A stretch of 64,000 bases of DNA from UBA2588 sp002339805 (GTDB lineage: Bacteria; Chloroflexota; Dehalococcoidia; Lucifugimonadales; UBA3495). The DNA is taken from NCBI GenBank assembly GCA_045562555.1, contig JBJKVO010000002.1, positions 62,001 through 126,000 of the forward strand. Reading direction: 5' to 3'. A program made the translations under genes and the position numbers. This document shows, piece after piece, positions 1 to 9,146 of the stretch (the first letter of the stretch is position 1; every line of letters starts with the position of its first letter). The notes under the pieces are model-generated. The model was not told the origin of the DNA, ran no database searches, and worked only from the letters and a program-made list of their open reading frames with translations.

Positions 1-247
1 GGACAATTCCAAGGCCTATCAGCACTAGCGCGTAGGGTGCTAATGTATCGATAAACAGGAGAATTATAATTCCTAGAAGTAATGAGACTACCGCTCCAAT
101 TAATATAGGGTTTGAGTAGTTACTTAATAATTCTACTAATCCACTAATTCGACTTTGGGTTCCGACATTTTCTGGATCTGATTGAGCGACGCGTTCAGCT
201 CTACTGAGACGCCGCCAGTCTCTGTTTTGATTGTTACCGTTCTGCAC
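1..247 (-). CDS. GldG-like ABC-exporter auxiliary membrane protein, N-terminal part only
   Basis: This gene runs off the left edge of the window, leaving about 82 codons. It starts with GTG one base after the stop of the ABC-2 permease, with GGAGGT four bases upstream, so it is the third gene of the exporter operon. The first 45 residues are polar, followed by a hydrophobic segment at about 47-66 and the start of a second at about 68-82. In Gld-type operons the gene after the permease usually encodes the GldG/ABC_transp_aux protein, which has this N-terminal membrane anchor. The assignment rests mainly on position and the membrane pattern, because the diagnostic domain lies outside the window. 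Confidence 0.6.
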   Translation of the reverse strand, partial: MQNGNNQNRDWRRLSRAERVAQSDPENVGTQSRISGLVELLSNYSNPILIGAVVSLLLGIIILLFIDTLAPYALVLIGLGIV

Positions 248-248
248 T

Positions 249-992
249 TTACCTCCAGCGACGTGATTCTAAGATTCGGATTGAAAGAAATACAAACAGG
301 AAAGTAATGGATATAAAATAAACTACATCGTGGGAATCGATTATGCCTTTATGAAAGTCGTCAAAGTGACTCTTAATTCCAATTTCCTGGATGAATGTGG
401 ACCAGAATCCTGTCACTACCGTTGAAGCGTAGTCGGCGAAGTATAAGATGAGTAATATTCCCATTGCCACTACTGCAGATACTATTTGGTTACTGTTTAA
501 AGTAGAAGCGAGTAGCCCTATAGATAAGGTTAAAGCGCCATATAAGATCAAGCCTAGATACCCCGAGTATATAGGGCCAGGATCAGGGTCTGCGAGTAAG
601 AACAGTAGGATTGGATAATATAAAGTTAGCCCTATCATAAACAGCAAGAATATGAAGCTGGCGATGAATTTCCCGATTATGATTTCCCAGTCCCTTACAG
701 GGGAAGTAAGTAATAATTCTATGGTACCGAGTTTTTGTTCTTCTGAGATTAGTCGCATCGTGAGGATAGGTGCTATTAATATTAAGATTAGTGTGACTCC
801 TCCGAATGTTGTTTGACCAAAATCTAGGCCTACGAAGAACCGAGTCAGTGACGCCTCAGGAAAAGGATTTCCTAGATCTATAGTAAAGAATATTCCGGTA
901 CCCAGGAGAAATATCATTCCTACTATGTAACCTGTGGGACTTGTGAAAAAAGACAGTATTTCTTTTGTGATAATTGCTCGTAGTCCCCTCAT
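249..992 (-). CDS. ABC-2 type permease (GldF-like)
   Basis: A 247-residue integral membrane protein with about six hydrophobic segments (near 21-39, 62-82, 105-130, 140-165, 168-190 and 222-240). The cytoplasmic loop after the second helix carries GTIELLLTSPV followed by a GK motif, which is the hallmark of ABC-2 permeases that couple to GldA-type ATPases. It would form the channel of the exporter with the ATPase encoded directly upstream (the two genes abut) and the auxiliary membrane protein downstream. The exported substrate cannot be told from sequence; in Bacteroidota the related complex supports gliding, but in Chloroflexota the family is a general uncharacterised exporter. Confidence 0.85.
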   Translation of the reverse strand: MRGLRAIITKEILSFFTSPTGYIVGMIFLLGTGIFFTIDLGNPFPEASLTRFFVGLDFGQTTFGGVTLILILIAPILTMRLISEEQKLGTIELLLTSPVRDWEIIIGKFIASFIFLLFMIGLTLYYPILLFLLADPDPGPIYSGYLGLILYGALTLSIGLLASTLNSNQIVSAVVAMGILLILYFADYASTVVTGFWSTFIQEIGIKSHFDDFHKGIIDSHDVVYFISITFLFVFLSIRILESRRWR

Positions 993-1952
993 CTATGCTC
1001 CTTCGCTAGTGGTCAGTTTGAGGAATATTTGCTCCAGGCTCATAGAATTTAATTGCATACTAAGTAAACTACAATCATTTTCAATAATAACTTTGGAGAT
1101 TGCATCTCGCACATCATAACCATCTGCTACGGTTATTTCGAAGGTTGTATTGTCTGTATTACGTTGTCTTTTTACGCCTGTTACACCCTCTATGTTTTCT
1201 AACACAGGTTGTATTTTTTTATTTGTAGAGGAGATTTCAACTAGGATTTGTTGAGTTGCTTGTAGCCTGGTGGCTAGATTATCAGGAGTATCCTCTGCTA
1301 CAATTTGCCCCTGATTAATGATCAGGACTCTTCCGCAAACCATACTAACTTCAGGCAATATGTGGCTACTTAGAACCACTGTTTGCTGTTTCCCGATATC
1401 CTGTATTAGCCGCCTTGTTTCTACAACTTGAATCGGGTCTATTCCTATAGTAGGTTCATCCATGACTAATATTTCTGGTTCATGTAATATTGCCTGCGCG
1501 ATACCGACTCTTTGTCGGTATCCTTTGGAAAGCTTACCCACTATAGTTTTGTAATAGTCTTGTAATCTGCAAATTTCAATTACATTTCCGAGTTGTTCAT
1601 TTATGCTGCGTCGAGACATACCTCGCAAGGAACCCATAAAGGTAAGATAGTTTTTTACAGTCATGTCCGTGTGTAAAGGAACTGTTTCAGGAAGGTAACC
1701 TATTTTCTTCCTGCATTCTAAAGAATCTTTAACGATATCCATCCCGTCAATCTGTACGGTTCCTCTAGTCGGAGGCATGTAACCGGTTAGAATTCTCATT
1801 GTGGTGGTCTTCCCAGCTCCATTCGGTCCTAGGAAACCAAGGATTTCACCTCGTTGAACCTTAAATTCAACGTCTTCGATGGCTGGTTGAGGCCCATAAT
1901 AATGCGTTAGATTGCCAGCTTCTATTATAAAATCTTCTTTTTTGGTAGTCAT
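993..1952 (-). CDS. ABC transporter ATP-binding protein (GldA-like)
   Basis: The ATPase subunit of the exporter, 319 residues from the chosen ATG. Walker A is GPNGAGKT at 42-49, the signature LSKGYRQRV begins at 141, and Walker B plus catalytic Glu is ILVMDEP at 161-167. A C-terminal region of about 90 residues after the nucleotide-binding domain fits the GldA/CcmA subgroup. The reading frame is open for a further 32 codons upstream, but those overlap the divergent speD region and lack homologous character, so the start before MTTKKEDF is preferred; an AGGT lies nine bases before it. First gene of the exporter operon. Confidence 0.9.
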   Translation of the reverse strand: MTTKKEDFIIEAGNLTHYYGPQPAIEDVEFKVQRGEILGFLGPNGAGKTTTMRILTGYMPPTRGTVQIDGMDIVKDSLECRKKIGYLPETVPLHTDMTVKNYLTFMGSLRGMSRRSINEQLGNVIEICRLQDYYKTIVGKLSKGYRQRVGIAQAILHEPEILVMDEPTIGIDPIQVVETRRLIQDIGKQQTVVLSSHILPEVSMVCGRVLIINQGQIVAEDTPDNLATRLQATQQILVEISSTNKKIQPVLENIEGVTGVKRQRNTDNTTFEITVADGYDVRDAISKVIIENDCSLLSMQLNSMSLEQIFLKLTTSEGA

Positions 1953-2042
1953 ATTGTAACCTAAATGGTATTTAACAAGATAAATTGTACTATAAGTTGA
2001 GGAATGATATTCTATACGACGAATTTTGCCAAGGGGATAAGT

Positions 2043-2453
2043 ATGCATTTGGCTATAGATGGATTTGATGGAAACTTTAATTTGATGTGGGATGAATCGA
2101 GGATTTATGACTTCTTGATTGAATATCCCGCAGAATTAAACATGACTAGAATTACGGAGCCCAAAGTAGTCACGTACAACGACCCTAAAGGGAATGACTC
2201 GGGGATTTCTGGATTCGTAATTATCGCGGAAAGTCATATTAGTGTTCATACTTTCCCTGATAGGAATTATGTGAACATCGATATATTTTCGTGTAAGGCT
2301 TTTGACACTCAAAAAGCTTTAGAAGATGCTAAAAACCTACTATCGTTAACCCAAGTCAAATCTTGGACTTTAAATCGAGGACTCGAATGGTTGACGGTAG
2401 AAGAAGGGTTCGAAAACATAAATTACCAAAGGTCCAATTTGAATGGAGACTGA
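2043..2453 (+). CDS. speD: S-adenosylmethionine decarboxylase proenzyme
   Basis: A 136-residue prokaryotic-type AdoMet decarboxylase, which makes decarboxylated AdoMet, the aminopropyl donor for spermidine synthesis. The family self-cleaves to create a pyruvoyl cofactor; the processing site is visible as ESHISVHTFP, with the cleaved serine at 64. The start ATG at 2043 is chosen over an upstream one at 2004 because it has AAGGGG 5-6 bases ahead and family N-termini begin just before this point. It overlaps the agmatinase gene by 11 bases, so the two polyamine genes are translationally coupled. No spermidine synthase gene is present in the window. Confidence 0.88.
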   Translation: MHLAIDGFDGNFNLMWDESRIYDFLIEYPAELNMTRITEPKVVTYNDPKGNDSGISGFVIIAESHISVHTFPDRNYVNIDIFSCKAFDTQKALEDAKNLLSLTQVKSWTLNRGLEWLTVEEGFENINYQRSNLNGD

Positions 2454-3378
2454 TCTTCCCAAGCATAATAAAGTAACTGGATTCAGTTATGATCAAGATA
2501 AGTGTTTCTTAGGGTTGTCTGGCCCTGTGGTCAAAGACCAGGTATTAGACTGTGTGCTAATTCCTGTGCCTTATGATGAGACAATGAGCTTTCAAACAGG
2601 TTCTAAAGAATCTCCAGCTGCGATTCTCCGAAGCTCCTACCAATTGGAAGATTATGATTGGGAGTCCGGAATTGATTTAAGTTCATATGTGATAGCAACA
2701 TGTAATGCTGTGGCAATTCCAGCCGAGAGTCCTAAGAAAGTGATTAGCGGCATAGAAACAGTAGTTAGTAGGATTTTACAGGATCATGAAGTAGGGCTGG
2801 TTGGTCTGATAGGAGGAGAACATTCTATTAGCGTTGGCGGCGCTAGAGCACTTACAAAAAATAAAGAAGAGGTCTCAGTTTTGTATTTAGATGCTCACGC
2901 CGATCTTAGAGACGAGTATTTAGGTACTAAATGGGGCCATGCTAGTGGAGCTAGAAGAATTTCAGAATTTGCACAGATCACATTGGGAGGAGTAAGAACT
3001 ATTTCCCAAGATGAAATCAAATTTGCTGAAGAAAAAGGTATTTCTATTTCATTTTGGGATGGCAAAAAACCCTCAAATGAATTTATTGAACAATTGTTAG
3101 ATAATTTGAATAGAGATGTGTATTTAAGTTTGGACTTGGATGTCCTAGATCCACATTTGGTTGGTAATGTTGGTAACCCAGAACCAGGCGGAATGGACTG
3201 GGTAACTTTGATGGATTTATTGGATGTCTTAATTGCTCAACACAATTTATTAGGATTTGATATTTGTGAACTTGTTCCTTCTCCAGGTAGTGAACTAGGT
3301 AGTTATGCGGCTGCTAAAATCATACACAGGATAATAAGCCGTTATATATTGAGTAAAAATATAAGACCTTCTCAATAA
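2443..3378 (+). CDS. speB: Agmatinase / ureohydrolase family protein
   Basis: A 311-residue arginase-fold enzyme with the dimanganese-site motifs GGEHS (124-128), DAHADLR (150-156) and SLDLDVLDP (229-237). Agmatinase hydrolyses agmatine to putrescine and urea. Coupling to speD by an 11-base overlap supports a polyamine role, with putrescine as the expected acceptor of the aminopropyl group. Guanidinobutyrase or another ureohydrolase specificity cannot be excluded by motif alone. Codon use and base composition match the neighbours. Confidence 0.85.
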   Translation: METDLPKHNKVTGFSYDQDKCFLGLSGPVVKDQVLDCVLIPVPYDETMSFQTGSKESPAAILRSSYQLEDYDWESGIDLSSYVIATCNAVAIPAESPKKVISGIETVVSRILQDHEVGLVGLIGGEHSISVGGARALTKNKEEVSVLYLDAHADLRDEYLGTKWGHASGARRISEFAQITLGGVRTISQDEIKFAEEKGISISFWDGKKPSNEFIEQLLDNLNRDVYLSLDLDVLDPHLVGNVGNPEPGGMDWVTLMDLLDVLIAQHNLLGFDICELVPSPGSELGSYAAAKIIHRIISRYILSKNIRPSQ

Positions 3379-3449
3379 AGTTATCAAATTCGTTGAATAA
3401 CCCGCATTATGATAAAATCTGTGCATGTAATCTTATAGTTTGAGGCAGA

Positions 3450-4640
3450 TTGGTGGGAAACATAATTTATCTGGATCATGCAGGTACAACAGGAGTGGCT
3501 GAAGAAGTTTTGGAACTAATGATTCCTTATTTTTCTGACAAATTTGGGAATGCCTCTAGTGTTCATGCCATCGGCCAAGAGGCAAAATTTGCACTGGATA
3601 CCGCAAGAGAAACAGTTGCGACCTGCTTGAATTCTAGGGTCGGAGACGTGATTTTTACTAGCGGTGGCACTGAATCGGACAATGCCGCTTTGATAGGCGC
3701 CGGACTTGCTTTAAAAGATACAGGTAATCACATAATTACCACTGCCGTAGAACATCACGCAGTGTTACACGCTTGTCAATATCTTGAAAATATGGGATTC
3801 CAGATTACTTATCTACCTGTAGATAATGAAGGCAATATAGATCTAACGCAATTGTCGGAATCGATAAATTCGAACACTATTATGGTTAGTGTAATGTATG
3901 CTAACAATGAGATAGGCACGATAAACCCGATTTCGGAAATATCTAATATAGTCAAACGTAGGGCAACTGAACTAAAACGAACGATATTGGTACATTCAGA
4001 TGCTGTGCAAGCTGCTGGATTTTTAAGCCTCGACACAGAAGAGCTAGGTGTTGATATGCTTAGTCTTTCAGGACATAAATTCTATGGTCCAAAGGGTACA
4101 GGAGTCCTTTATTTGCGAAGAGGGACGCCATTTTTACCTATATTATTTGGAGGCAGCCAAGAGAGAGAACGTAGGCCTGGCACAGAGAATGTGGCAGGTA
4201 TAGTAGGTTTGAGTGCTGCACTTTATATAGCGGATTCTTCAAGGGATGAAACCTCGAAGAGTTGCTCATTGTTGAGAGATAAACTTGTAAAAGGAATCAT
4301 GGATATGATTCCTGGAAGTGTGCTGAATGGCTCTATGGACAAGAGGTTACCTAATAATGTTAATTTCTCATTTGAAGGGGTCCAGGGAGAATCCATATTG
4401 TTAGGATTAGATATGGCTGAAATTTCTGCAAGTAGCGGGAGCGCTTGCAGCTCTGGGTCATTAGAGCCGTCACACGTGCTATTGGCCTTAGGTCAAGACT
4501 CAGAATTGGCGAGAGGGAGCCTTAGAATGACATTAGGAAAATTTAATACAGAAACAGAGATGGAATACGTGTTACAAGTATTGCCAACATTAGTACAGGA
4601 GTTGAGAGGGCTTCCTACCCTATCTTCAAGTGGTATATGA
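3450..4640 (+). CDS. Cysteine desulfurase (NifS/IscS family)
   Basis: A 396-residue PLP enzyme that takes sulfur from cysteine for Fe-S clusters and thio-cofactors. The PLP lysine is K210 in SGHK, the conserved His pair is at 103-104, and the catalytic cysteine is C333 in SGSACSSGS, the group-I arrangement with a mobile loop. The start is TTG at 3450 (GTG at 3453 is equally possible), with GAGG upstream. No IscU scaffold is adjacent; instead the next gene, a lipoprotein, overlaps the stop by four bases. Since the window also encodes tRNA-Sec, a NifS-type enzyme could also deliver selenium, but this is inference. Confidence 0.9.
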   Translation: MVGNIIYLDHAGTTGVAEEVLELMIPYFSDKFGNASSVHAIGQEAKFALDTARETVATCLNSRVGDVIFTSGGTESDNAALIGAGLALKDTGNHIITTAVEHHAVLHACQYLENMGFQITYLPVDNEGNIDLTQLSESINSNTIMVSVMYANNEIGTINPISEISNIVKRRATELKRTILVHSDAVQAAGFLSLDTEELGVDMLSLSGHKFYGPKGTGVLYLRRGTPFLPILFGGSQERERRPGTENVAGIVGLSAALYIADSSRDETSKSCSLLRDKLVKGIMDMIPGSVLNGSMDKRLPNNVNFSFEGVQGESILLGLDMAEISASSGSACSSGSLEPSHVLLALGQDSELARGSLRMTLGKFNTETEMEYVLQVLPTLVQELRGLPTLSSSGI

Positions 4641-5200
4641 TCAATATAAAATTCAGACTAATGAGTTTAGTAGGTTGTTGTGGAATATTGCTGATTGCTT
4701 TAGGAACAGGTTGTTCTGATTCATCCAAACTTGGTAGGTACTATCAAGGCAAGGTTCTGCATGTTAGTGTGGCTGAAATAGAACGATCAGGCGCTATTTC
4801 GTTTTCTACAGTAAATCCAGAAGGATTGATTAGGAATTTCCAGATAAATCCTTCCTCAGAAAAAAAAGAAGTGGCAAGATTTAGGATCAAAGTAGAAAAT
4901 CACACTGCAGCAACAGCGATTGTTAACATTGACGAAAAAGCGGTAGTCCTTAGCGATTTTTTTTCTAACGACTTTAGACCTATCGATATTTATGCCAATG
5001 AAATTCCGGAGCCCAGCAATGTTAATTCTGTCTCATTGACTCCTTTGTGGAATAATGTTAATTCGGATGATGAGTCAGAGTCATTTGTGTTACCAAGGGG
5101 AACAGGGATTGATGGATGGATGTTTTTTGAAGTTCCAAAAGACACTCATTTTCGAGAGTTTAAATGGAGAGCAGGAGATTCGTTAGGCATAGAGTTTTAG
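4637..5200 (+). CDS. Putative lipoprotein of unknown function
   Basis: A 187-residue protein with a lipoprotein signal peptide: a basic start (NIKFR), a hydrophobic core at about 8-22 and a lipobox LGTGC ending in Cys26. The mature part has mostly beta-type sequence with a segment resembling the telobox/immunoglobulin-like DUF4352 group, but the match is weak and no family is claimed. It starts inside the stop codon of the cysteine desulfurase (ATGA overlap), so it is co-translated with it, though a functional link is not obvious. It would sit on the outer face of the cytoplasmic membrane. Confidence 0.7.
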   Translation: MINIKFRLMSLVGCCGILLIALGTGCSDSSKLGRYYQGKVLHVSVAEIERSGAISFSTVNPEGLIRNFQINPSSEKKEVARFRIKVENHTAATAIVNIDEKAVVLSDFFSNDFRPIDIYANEIPEPSNVNSVSLTPLWNNVNSDDESESFVLPRGTGIDGWMFFEVPKDTHFREFKWRAGDSLGIEF

Positions 5201-6516
5201 CCTATTACTGGATAGACTTCTGTTCTAAACCTACTGTATTGCAAATCAAGGTACTTCTCCCGGCTGAGTAACGGCTTGAAGTCATTCATAATGCTGAATG
5301 CTTTGCTACTTTTATTTGCAAGTAAGTCGATCGTAACCATAGACATTATTTTAGCTGGATTAATTACGGAAGTCTTATAGTCTTTAATCAGATAATCTTT
5401 CCCGTGGCCAGTACCAGTAGCCCCTGTGCAGTATGGATGACACACAGGGATAATGTGACTCAAATCCCCCATGTCAGTTGACCCTCCTGATTTCTCTGAA
5501 GGAGGGATTGTAAGGACTCGATTATTTCCTAATAGTCTGGTAGCGTTCGATTCAAATACAGACTGTAATTGTCCGTCATTGATCATAGGTAAGTATCCAG
5601 GGATAGTTTCAATCACTACGGTACAGCCTAGGCTTAAAGCGGCGGCTCTAAAGCACCTGTCTGCAACCTCAGAATACTTGCTTAATGAATCTAAATCTGA
5701 TGCTCGTATGCGCCACTCCACTTTTGTTTGCTTGTCTTGGGCAAATGATTCTGAAGGTCTTATGATAATCCCGTGACTCCTAACGGTATGACCTGATTGA
5801 AATATTTCTCTATTGTAATTTAATGATTCAATTGCGAAAGATGCAGCATTTTGTGTAGAGTTAATGAGTGAATTAGGTTCATCAGAAAATGTAACAATTT
5901 TAGTTACGTGAGTGGTACTGGAACCCCCAACGGCAAATACTTTTTCTCTTGAGCCAGTTGCAGTGTGGCACATAAAGGCTATATCAATGTCTTCAAAATG
6001 ACCTAAAGATATAAGTTCTTGCTTGCCTCCAAGCAGGGTAATTCCCCCCTTTTGTCTAAGAGTAAGTCTATTAGGGATATCAATAAACTCTTCAGCAGGA
6101 ACCGCGAATGGACTTATGCTGCCATGTAAATCTTTTAGGATCAATTCTTGATTTAAACCGATCATGCATCCAATCATCATTGCTATTTGACAATTATGCC
6201 CACAGGCATGGGCGGAATGCGTTGCAGGGTTGCTATGCGGATGATCTTTAACAATTAGAGCATCCAGTTCACTTATAATTCCGATATTGGGGCCTGAATG
6301 TGCTCCTGATAGTTTACCTTTGACACCTGTGACAGCAAGATTAGTGTTTATTGGGATTGCCAGTTTGTTTAACTCAGATTCTACTCGTTTAGCCGTTAGC
6401 ACTTCTTGAAAGCCAATCTCGGGATGACATAACACTTCTTCAGCTATATTTTGAATTTCCAATGAGTGCTTATCTATTTGTTCGCAGGCCAATCTTTTAA
6501 GTAGATTAATTTCCAA
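5197..6516 (-). CDS. M20-family amidohydrolase, degenerate paralogue
   Basis: 439 residues, aligned end to end with the M20 amidohydrolase encoded just upstream. The first metal motif HACGHNC (103-109) and the Glu pair (142-143) remain, as does the C-terminal GATGTGHG. The dimerisation-domain motif GKGAHAG of its neighbour, whose His reaches the substrate across the dimer, is replaced by TFSDEPN at about 209-215. The start is TTG, four bases after the upstream stop, with no Shine-Dalgarno sequence, so expression probably depends on translational coupling. Either the activity is altered or it works as a partner subunit of the intact paralogue. Confidence 0.8.
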   Translation of the reverse strand: MEINLLKRLACEQIDKHSLEIQNIAEEVLCHPEIGFQEVLTAKRVESELNKLAIPINTNLAVTGVKGKLSGAHSGPNIGIISELDALIVKDHPHSNPATHSAHACGHNCQIAMMIGCMIGLNQELILKDLHGSISPFAVPAEEFIDIPNRLTLRQKGGITLLGGKQELISLGHFEDIDIAFMCHTATGSREKVFAVGGSSTTHVTKIVTFSDEPNSLINSTQNAASFAIESLNYNREIFQSGHTVRSHGIIIRPSESFAQDKQTKVEWRIRASDLDSLSKYSEVADRCFRAAALSLGCTVVIETIPGYLPMINDGQLQSVFESNATRLLGNNRVLTIPPSEKSGGSTDMGDLSHIIPVCHPYCTGATGTGHGKDYLIKDYKTSVINPAKIMSMVTIDLLANKSSKAFSIMNDFKPLLSREKYLDLQYSRFRTEVYPVIG

Positions 6517-6520
6517 AATG

Positions 6521-7846
6521 CTAACTGTCGTATGTATTATCGCTATTCATATTTCTCATATATGCAAGGTATTCCGCAGATGACATATTCGGACGGTGCT
6601 TGCCTAAGACTTCATTTCCTAATTTAGCAGAATTACTTAGCAGATCAATGGCGGTGCTTGCCAACGCTTTCGCTGCTGTTATAACAGCAAGCTGGTAGTC
6701 TTCTATCACGTAGGTTGCCCCATGTCCGATCCCTGTAGCTCCTCCTACGTAAGGATGGATGACAGGCATTATCTGACTTACATCTCCCATGTCTGTGGAT
6801 CCGGTGCCATGGATTCTTCGTCCTATATTTTCTTCACCGACAAGATGTGTCGCGTTTTCTTTTAGGATATTCATTAAATTAGGATCTTGGCTTAGAGGCA
6901 TATACCCCGGGATGGTTTTTATGTTTACCTGAGCTCCTACTGCCAAGGCTCCAGCACGTAGTGCTCTGTCAACTTTAGCGTTTGCATCCATAATTGCCTC
7001 CATTGTTTTCCCCCTAATGAAGGTTTCCATTGTTACTTCTGCCGGGACAGCACTTACAGCTTCTCCCCCATTTGTGATTATAGGATGAACTCTAATTGTG
7101 TCACTATCTTTAAAAGTTTCTCGATTGTAATGAATTGCAGACAATGCTAATGATGCGGCATTGAGTGCGTTAATCCCTAAATGAGGAGCTCCTCCCGCGT
7201 GAGCACCTTTCCCGATGAATTTAATTCTTTTCGCTACAGTTCCATTATTGGTGCCACTGATGCATATTTGTTTTTCATTTGGGTCACTCGTGGTATGCAT
7301 CATCATGGCGATATCTATCTCGTCAAATTCTCCTAGTCTTATAAACTCTGGCTTCCCTCCTAAGAATTCAAGCTTGCCAAGAGCTCTTAGGGTGTCCCTG
7401 TATTCTAATTCGATATATTCTTCCGCGGGGACAGCCATTAAAATTATTCGGCCACACAATTGTTCTTGCATGATTGCGGTATTTAACGCCATTCCAGCTG
7501 CTAACATCATTCCTATTTGACAGTGATGGCCACATGCATGCGCAGCGCCTGTTTTGGAATCTGAAAAAGGATGATCCTTGACTATTAATGAATCCAATTC
7601 ACCTAATATGGCTATGGTTGGTCCAGGAGTTTTAAATGTTATTTCTGCCCGTGATCCTGTTAACGCTAATCCAGTCTTGAATGGAATTCCCATTGATGAG
7701 AATACCTCATTAACCGTCTTTCCTGTTTTTATTTCTCTAAATCCAGGTTCAGGATTGTCTAATATGGTGGAACAAATGTTTAAGATTTTATCTGTATTGG
7801 ATTCGATTTCTTGGTGGGCTGCGGCTTTTAGATCATCTGGAGTCAT
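6521..7846 (-). CDS. M20-family amidohydrolase (AbgB/HipO type)
   Basis: A 441-residue cytosolic metal-dependent amidohydrolase of the aminobenzoyl-glutamate/hippurate hydrolase group, which cleaves N-acylated amino acids or peptides. Visible motifs are LGELDSL (81-87), HACGHHC (103-109), VPAEEY (139-144), GKGAHAG (212-218) with the substrate-contacting His, and a C-terminal GATGIGHG. All expected metal and catalytic positions are present. ATG start with AGGTGAG immediately upstream. It is the first gene of a two-gene operon with its degenerate copy downstream; the specific substrate is unknown. Confidence 0.88.
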   Translation of the reverse strand: MTPDDLKAAAHQEIESNTDKILNICSTILDNPEPGFREIKTGKTVNEVFSSMGIPFKTGLALTGSRAEITFKTPGPTIAILGELDSLIVKDHPFSDSKTGAAHACGHHCQIGMMLAAGMALNTAIMQEQLCGRIILMAVPAEEYIELEYRDTLRALGKLEFLGGKPEFIRLGEFDEIDIAMMMHTTSDPNEKQICISGTNNGTVAKRIKFIGKGAHAGGAPHLGINALNAASLALSAIHYNRETFKDSDTIRVHPIITNGGEAVSAVPAEVTMETFIRGKTMEAIMDANAKVDRALRAGALAVGAQVNIKTIPGYMPLSQDPNLMNILKENATHLVGEENIGRRIHGTGSTDMGDVSQIMPVIHPYVGGATGIGHGATYVIEDYQLAVITAAKALASTAIDLLSNSAKLGNEVLGKHRPNMSSAEYLAYMRNMNSDNTYDS

Positions 7847-7936
7847 ATCTCACCTGCTAATTGTGTAGATTGGGGATTATGACTCCACATTCTAACATAG
7901 CTTTAATAGGACATGAATTTTGATGTCGGTTTTAGT

Positions 7937-7964
7937 TTGAATGGAATTGAATCCAATATATAAT
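7937..7964 (+). promoter_or_regulatory. Predicted sigma-70 promoter of the glycerate kinase gene
   Basis: TTGAAT at 7937-7942 and a perfect TATAAT at 7959-7964, separated by 16 bases, 34 bases ahead of the GTG start at 7998. Confidence 0.65.
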
Positions 7965-7997
7965 TAACGCAATAATTAAAGCAGGTTTGAGTAACGA

Positions 7998-9146
7998 GTG
8001 AAAATTGTAATTGCTCCTCAAAATTTTAAAGGTAGTTTAACTGCCTACGATGCAGCATTGGCTATCCAAAAAGGAGTTCTAGAGACTTGCCCTGATGCAG
8101 AAACTATATTGATTCCGGTGGCTGACGGAGGTGATGGTACCCTTGATGCTCTCGTTACAGGAACAAATGGAACAATTCATGAATGTGCAGTCGTTGATCC
8201 TTTGGGCCGAAATATAAGAGCACAATGGGGCATTATGGGTGACGGCTACACCGCGGTAATAGAGATGGCTAAAGCATCAGGCCTAGTCTTGTTGGACAGA
8301 TCAGAAAGAAATCCGTTTGTAACTAGCACATATGGCACAGGGGAATTAATACTAGAAGCTATCGATAAAGGCTACAAAAACATTATTGTAGGCCTAGGAG
8401 GAAGTGCCACTAATGATGGAGGCATTGGAATGGCTCAATGTCTCGGTTATCAATTCTTAGATAACGAAGGTAATTCTTTGACAGCCACAGGCCAGTCGCT
8501 GTCAGAAATCAGAAGTATAGATGCGTCTAATGTGGATGATAGAATCTTTGGGGTACATTTCGTTGGAGCTTCAGATGTCACCAATTTGTTATGTGGAGAG
8601 GAGGGAGCAGCTGCTATTTTTGGTCCTCAAAAAGGAGCAACAGAACAAGATGTGCTCAGCCTAGACAAAGGATTGAAAAATTTGGCGGAAGTTATCTTAG
8701 AAGATCTAGATATCGATGTTTTTAAAATAATATCTGGCGGAGCTGCAGGAGGATTAGGGGCTGGAATTGTGGCGTTCCTCCGGGGTGATTTGGTGTCAGG
8801 TATTGACATGGTTGCTAGCACTTTAGGATTAGAACATAACATTGAAACATCAGATTTGATAATAACTGGCGAGGGGCAGACTGACCGTTCAAGTATTTTT
8901 GATAAAGGTCCTGTTGGCGTCGCTAAAATAGGTTCAAAATATGGTGTGCCTACAATCATTCTTACAGGATCTTTAGGGAAGGGCTACAGGCAAGTTTATA
9001 GGCATGGAGTTACTGCTGTATTCCCGATATCCGATAGGCCTATGAGATTTGAAGTGAGTTTGCAGAGGACTAGACAGTTGTTGCAATCGACATCTGAACG
9101 CATCATGCGACTACTGTTAGTAGGAAAAAATATCAGTAATGCCTAG
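7998..9146 (+). CDS. Glycerate 2-kinase (GarK/GlxK family)
   Basis: A 382-residue kinase that phosphorylates D-glycerate to 2-phosphoglycerate, feeding glycerate from glyoxylate, serine or sugar-acid breakdown into glycolysis. The N-terminus (KIVIAPQNFKGSLTA) and the central GGSATNDGGIGMA are signatures of this family, and the length is typical. GTG start. It is a single-gene unit with its own promoter, convergent with the HEPN gene, whose stop overlaps its own by four bases. It fits with the serine/D-amino-acid type enzymes nearby, though no glyoxylate-pathway genes are in the window. Confidence 0.9.
   Translation: MKIVIAPQNFKGSLTAYDAALAIQKGVLETCPDAETILIPVADGGDGTLDALVTGTNGTIHECAVVDPLGRNIRAQWGIMGDGYTAVIEMAKASGLVLLDRSERNPFVTSTYGTGELILEAIDKGYKNIIVGLGGSATNDGGIGMAQCLGYQFLDNEGNSLTATGQSLSEIRSIDASNVDDRIFGVHFVGASDVTNLLCGEEGAAAIFGPQKGATEQDVLSLDKGLKNLAEVILEDLDIDVFKIISGGAAGGLGAGIVAFLRGDLVSGIDMVASTLGLEHNIETSDLIITGEGQTDRSSIFDKGPVGVAKIGSKYGVPTIILTGSLGKGYRQVYRHGVTAVFPISDRPMRFEVSLQRTRQLLQSTSERIMRLLLVGKNISNA

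Noticed and set aside
3411..3430. TAAAAT box followed six bases later by ATG-TAA (a start-stop) ahead of the cysteine desulfurase gene
   Set aside because: It could be a leaderless start-stop or simply the promoter -10 and chance; nothing supports a functional two-codon unit.
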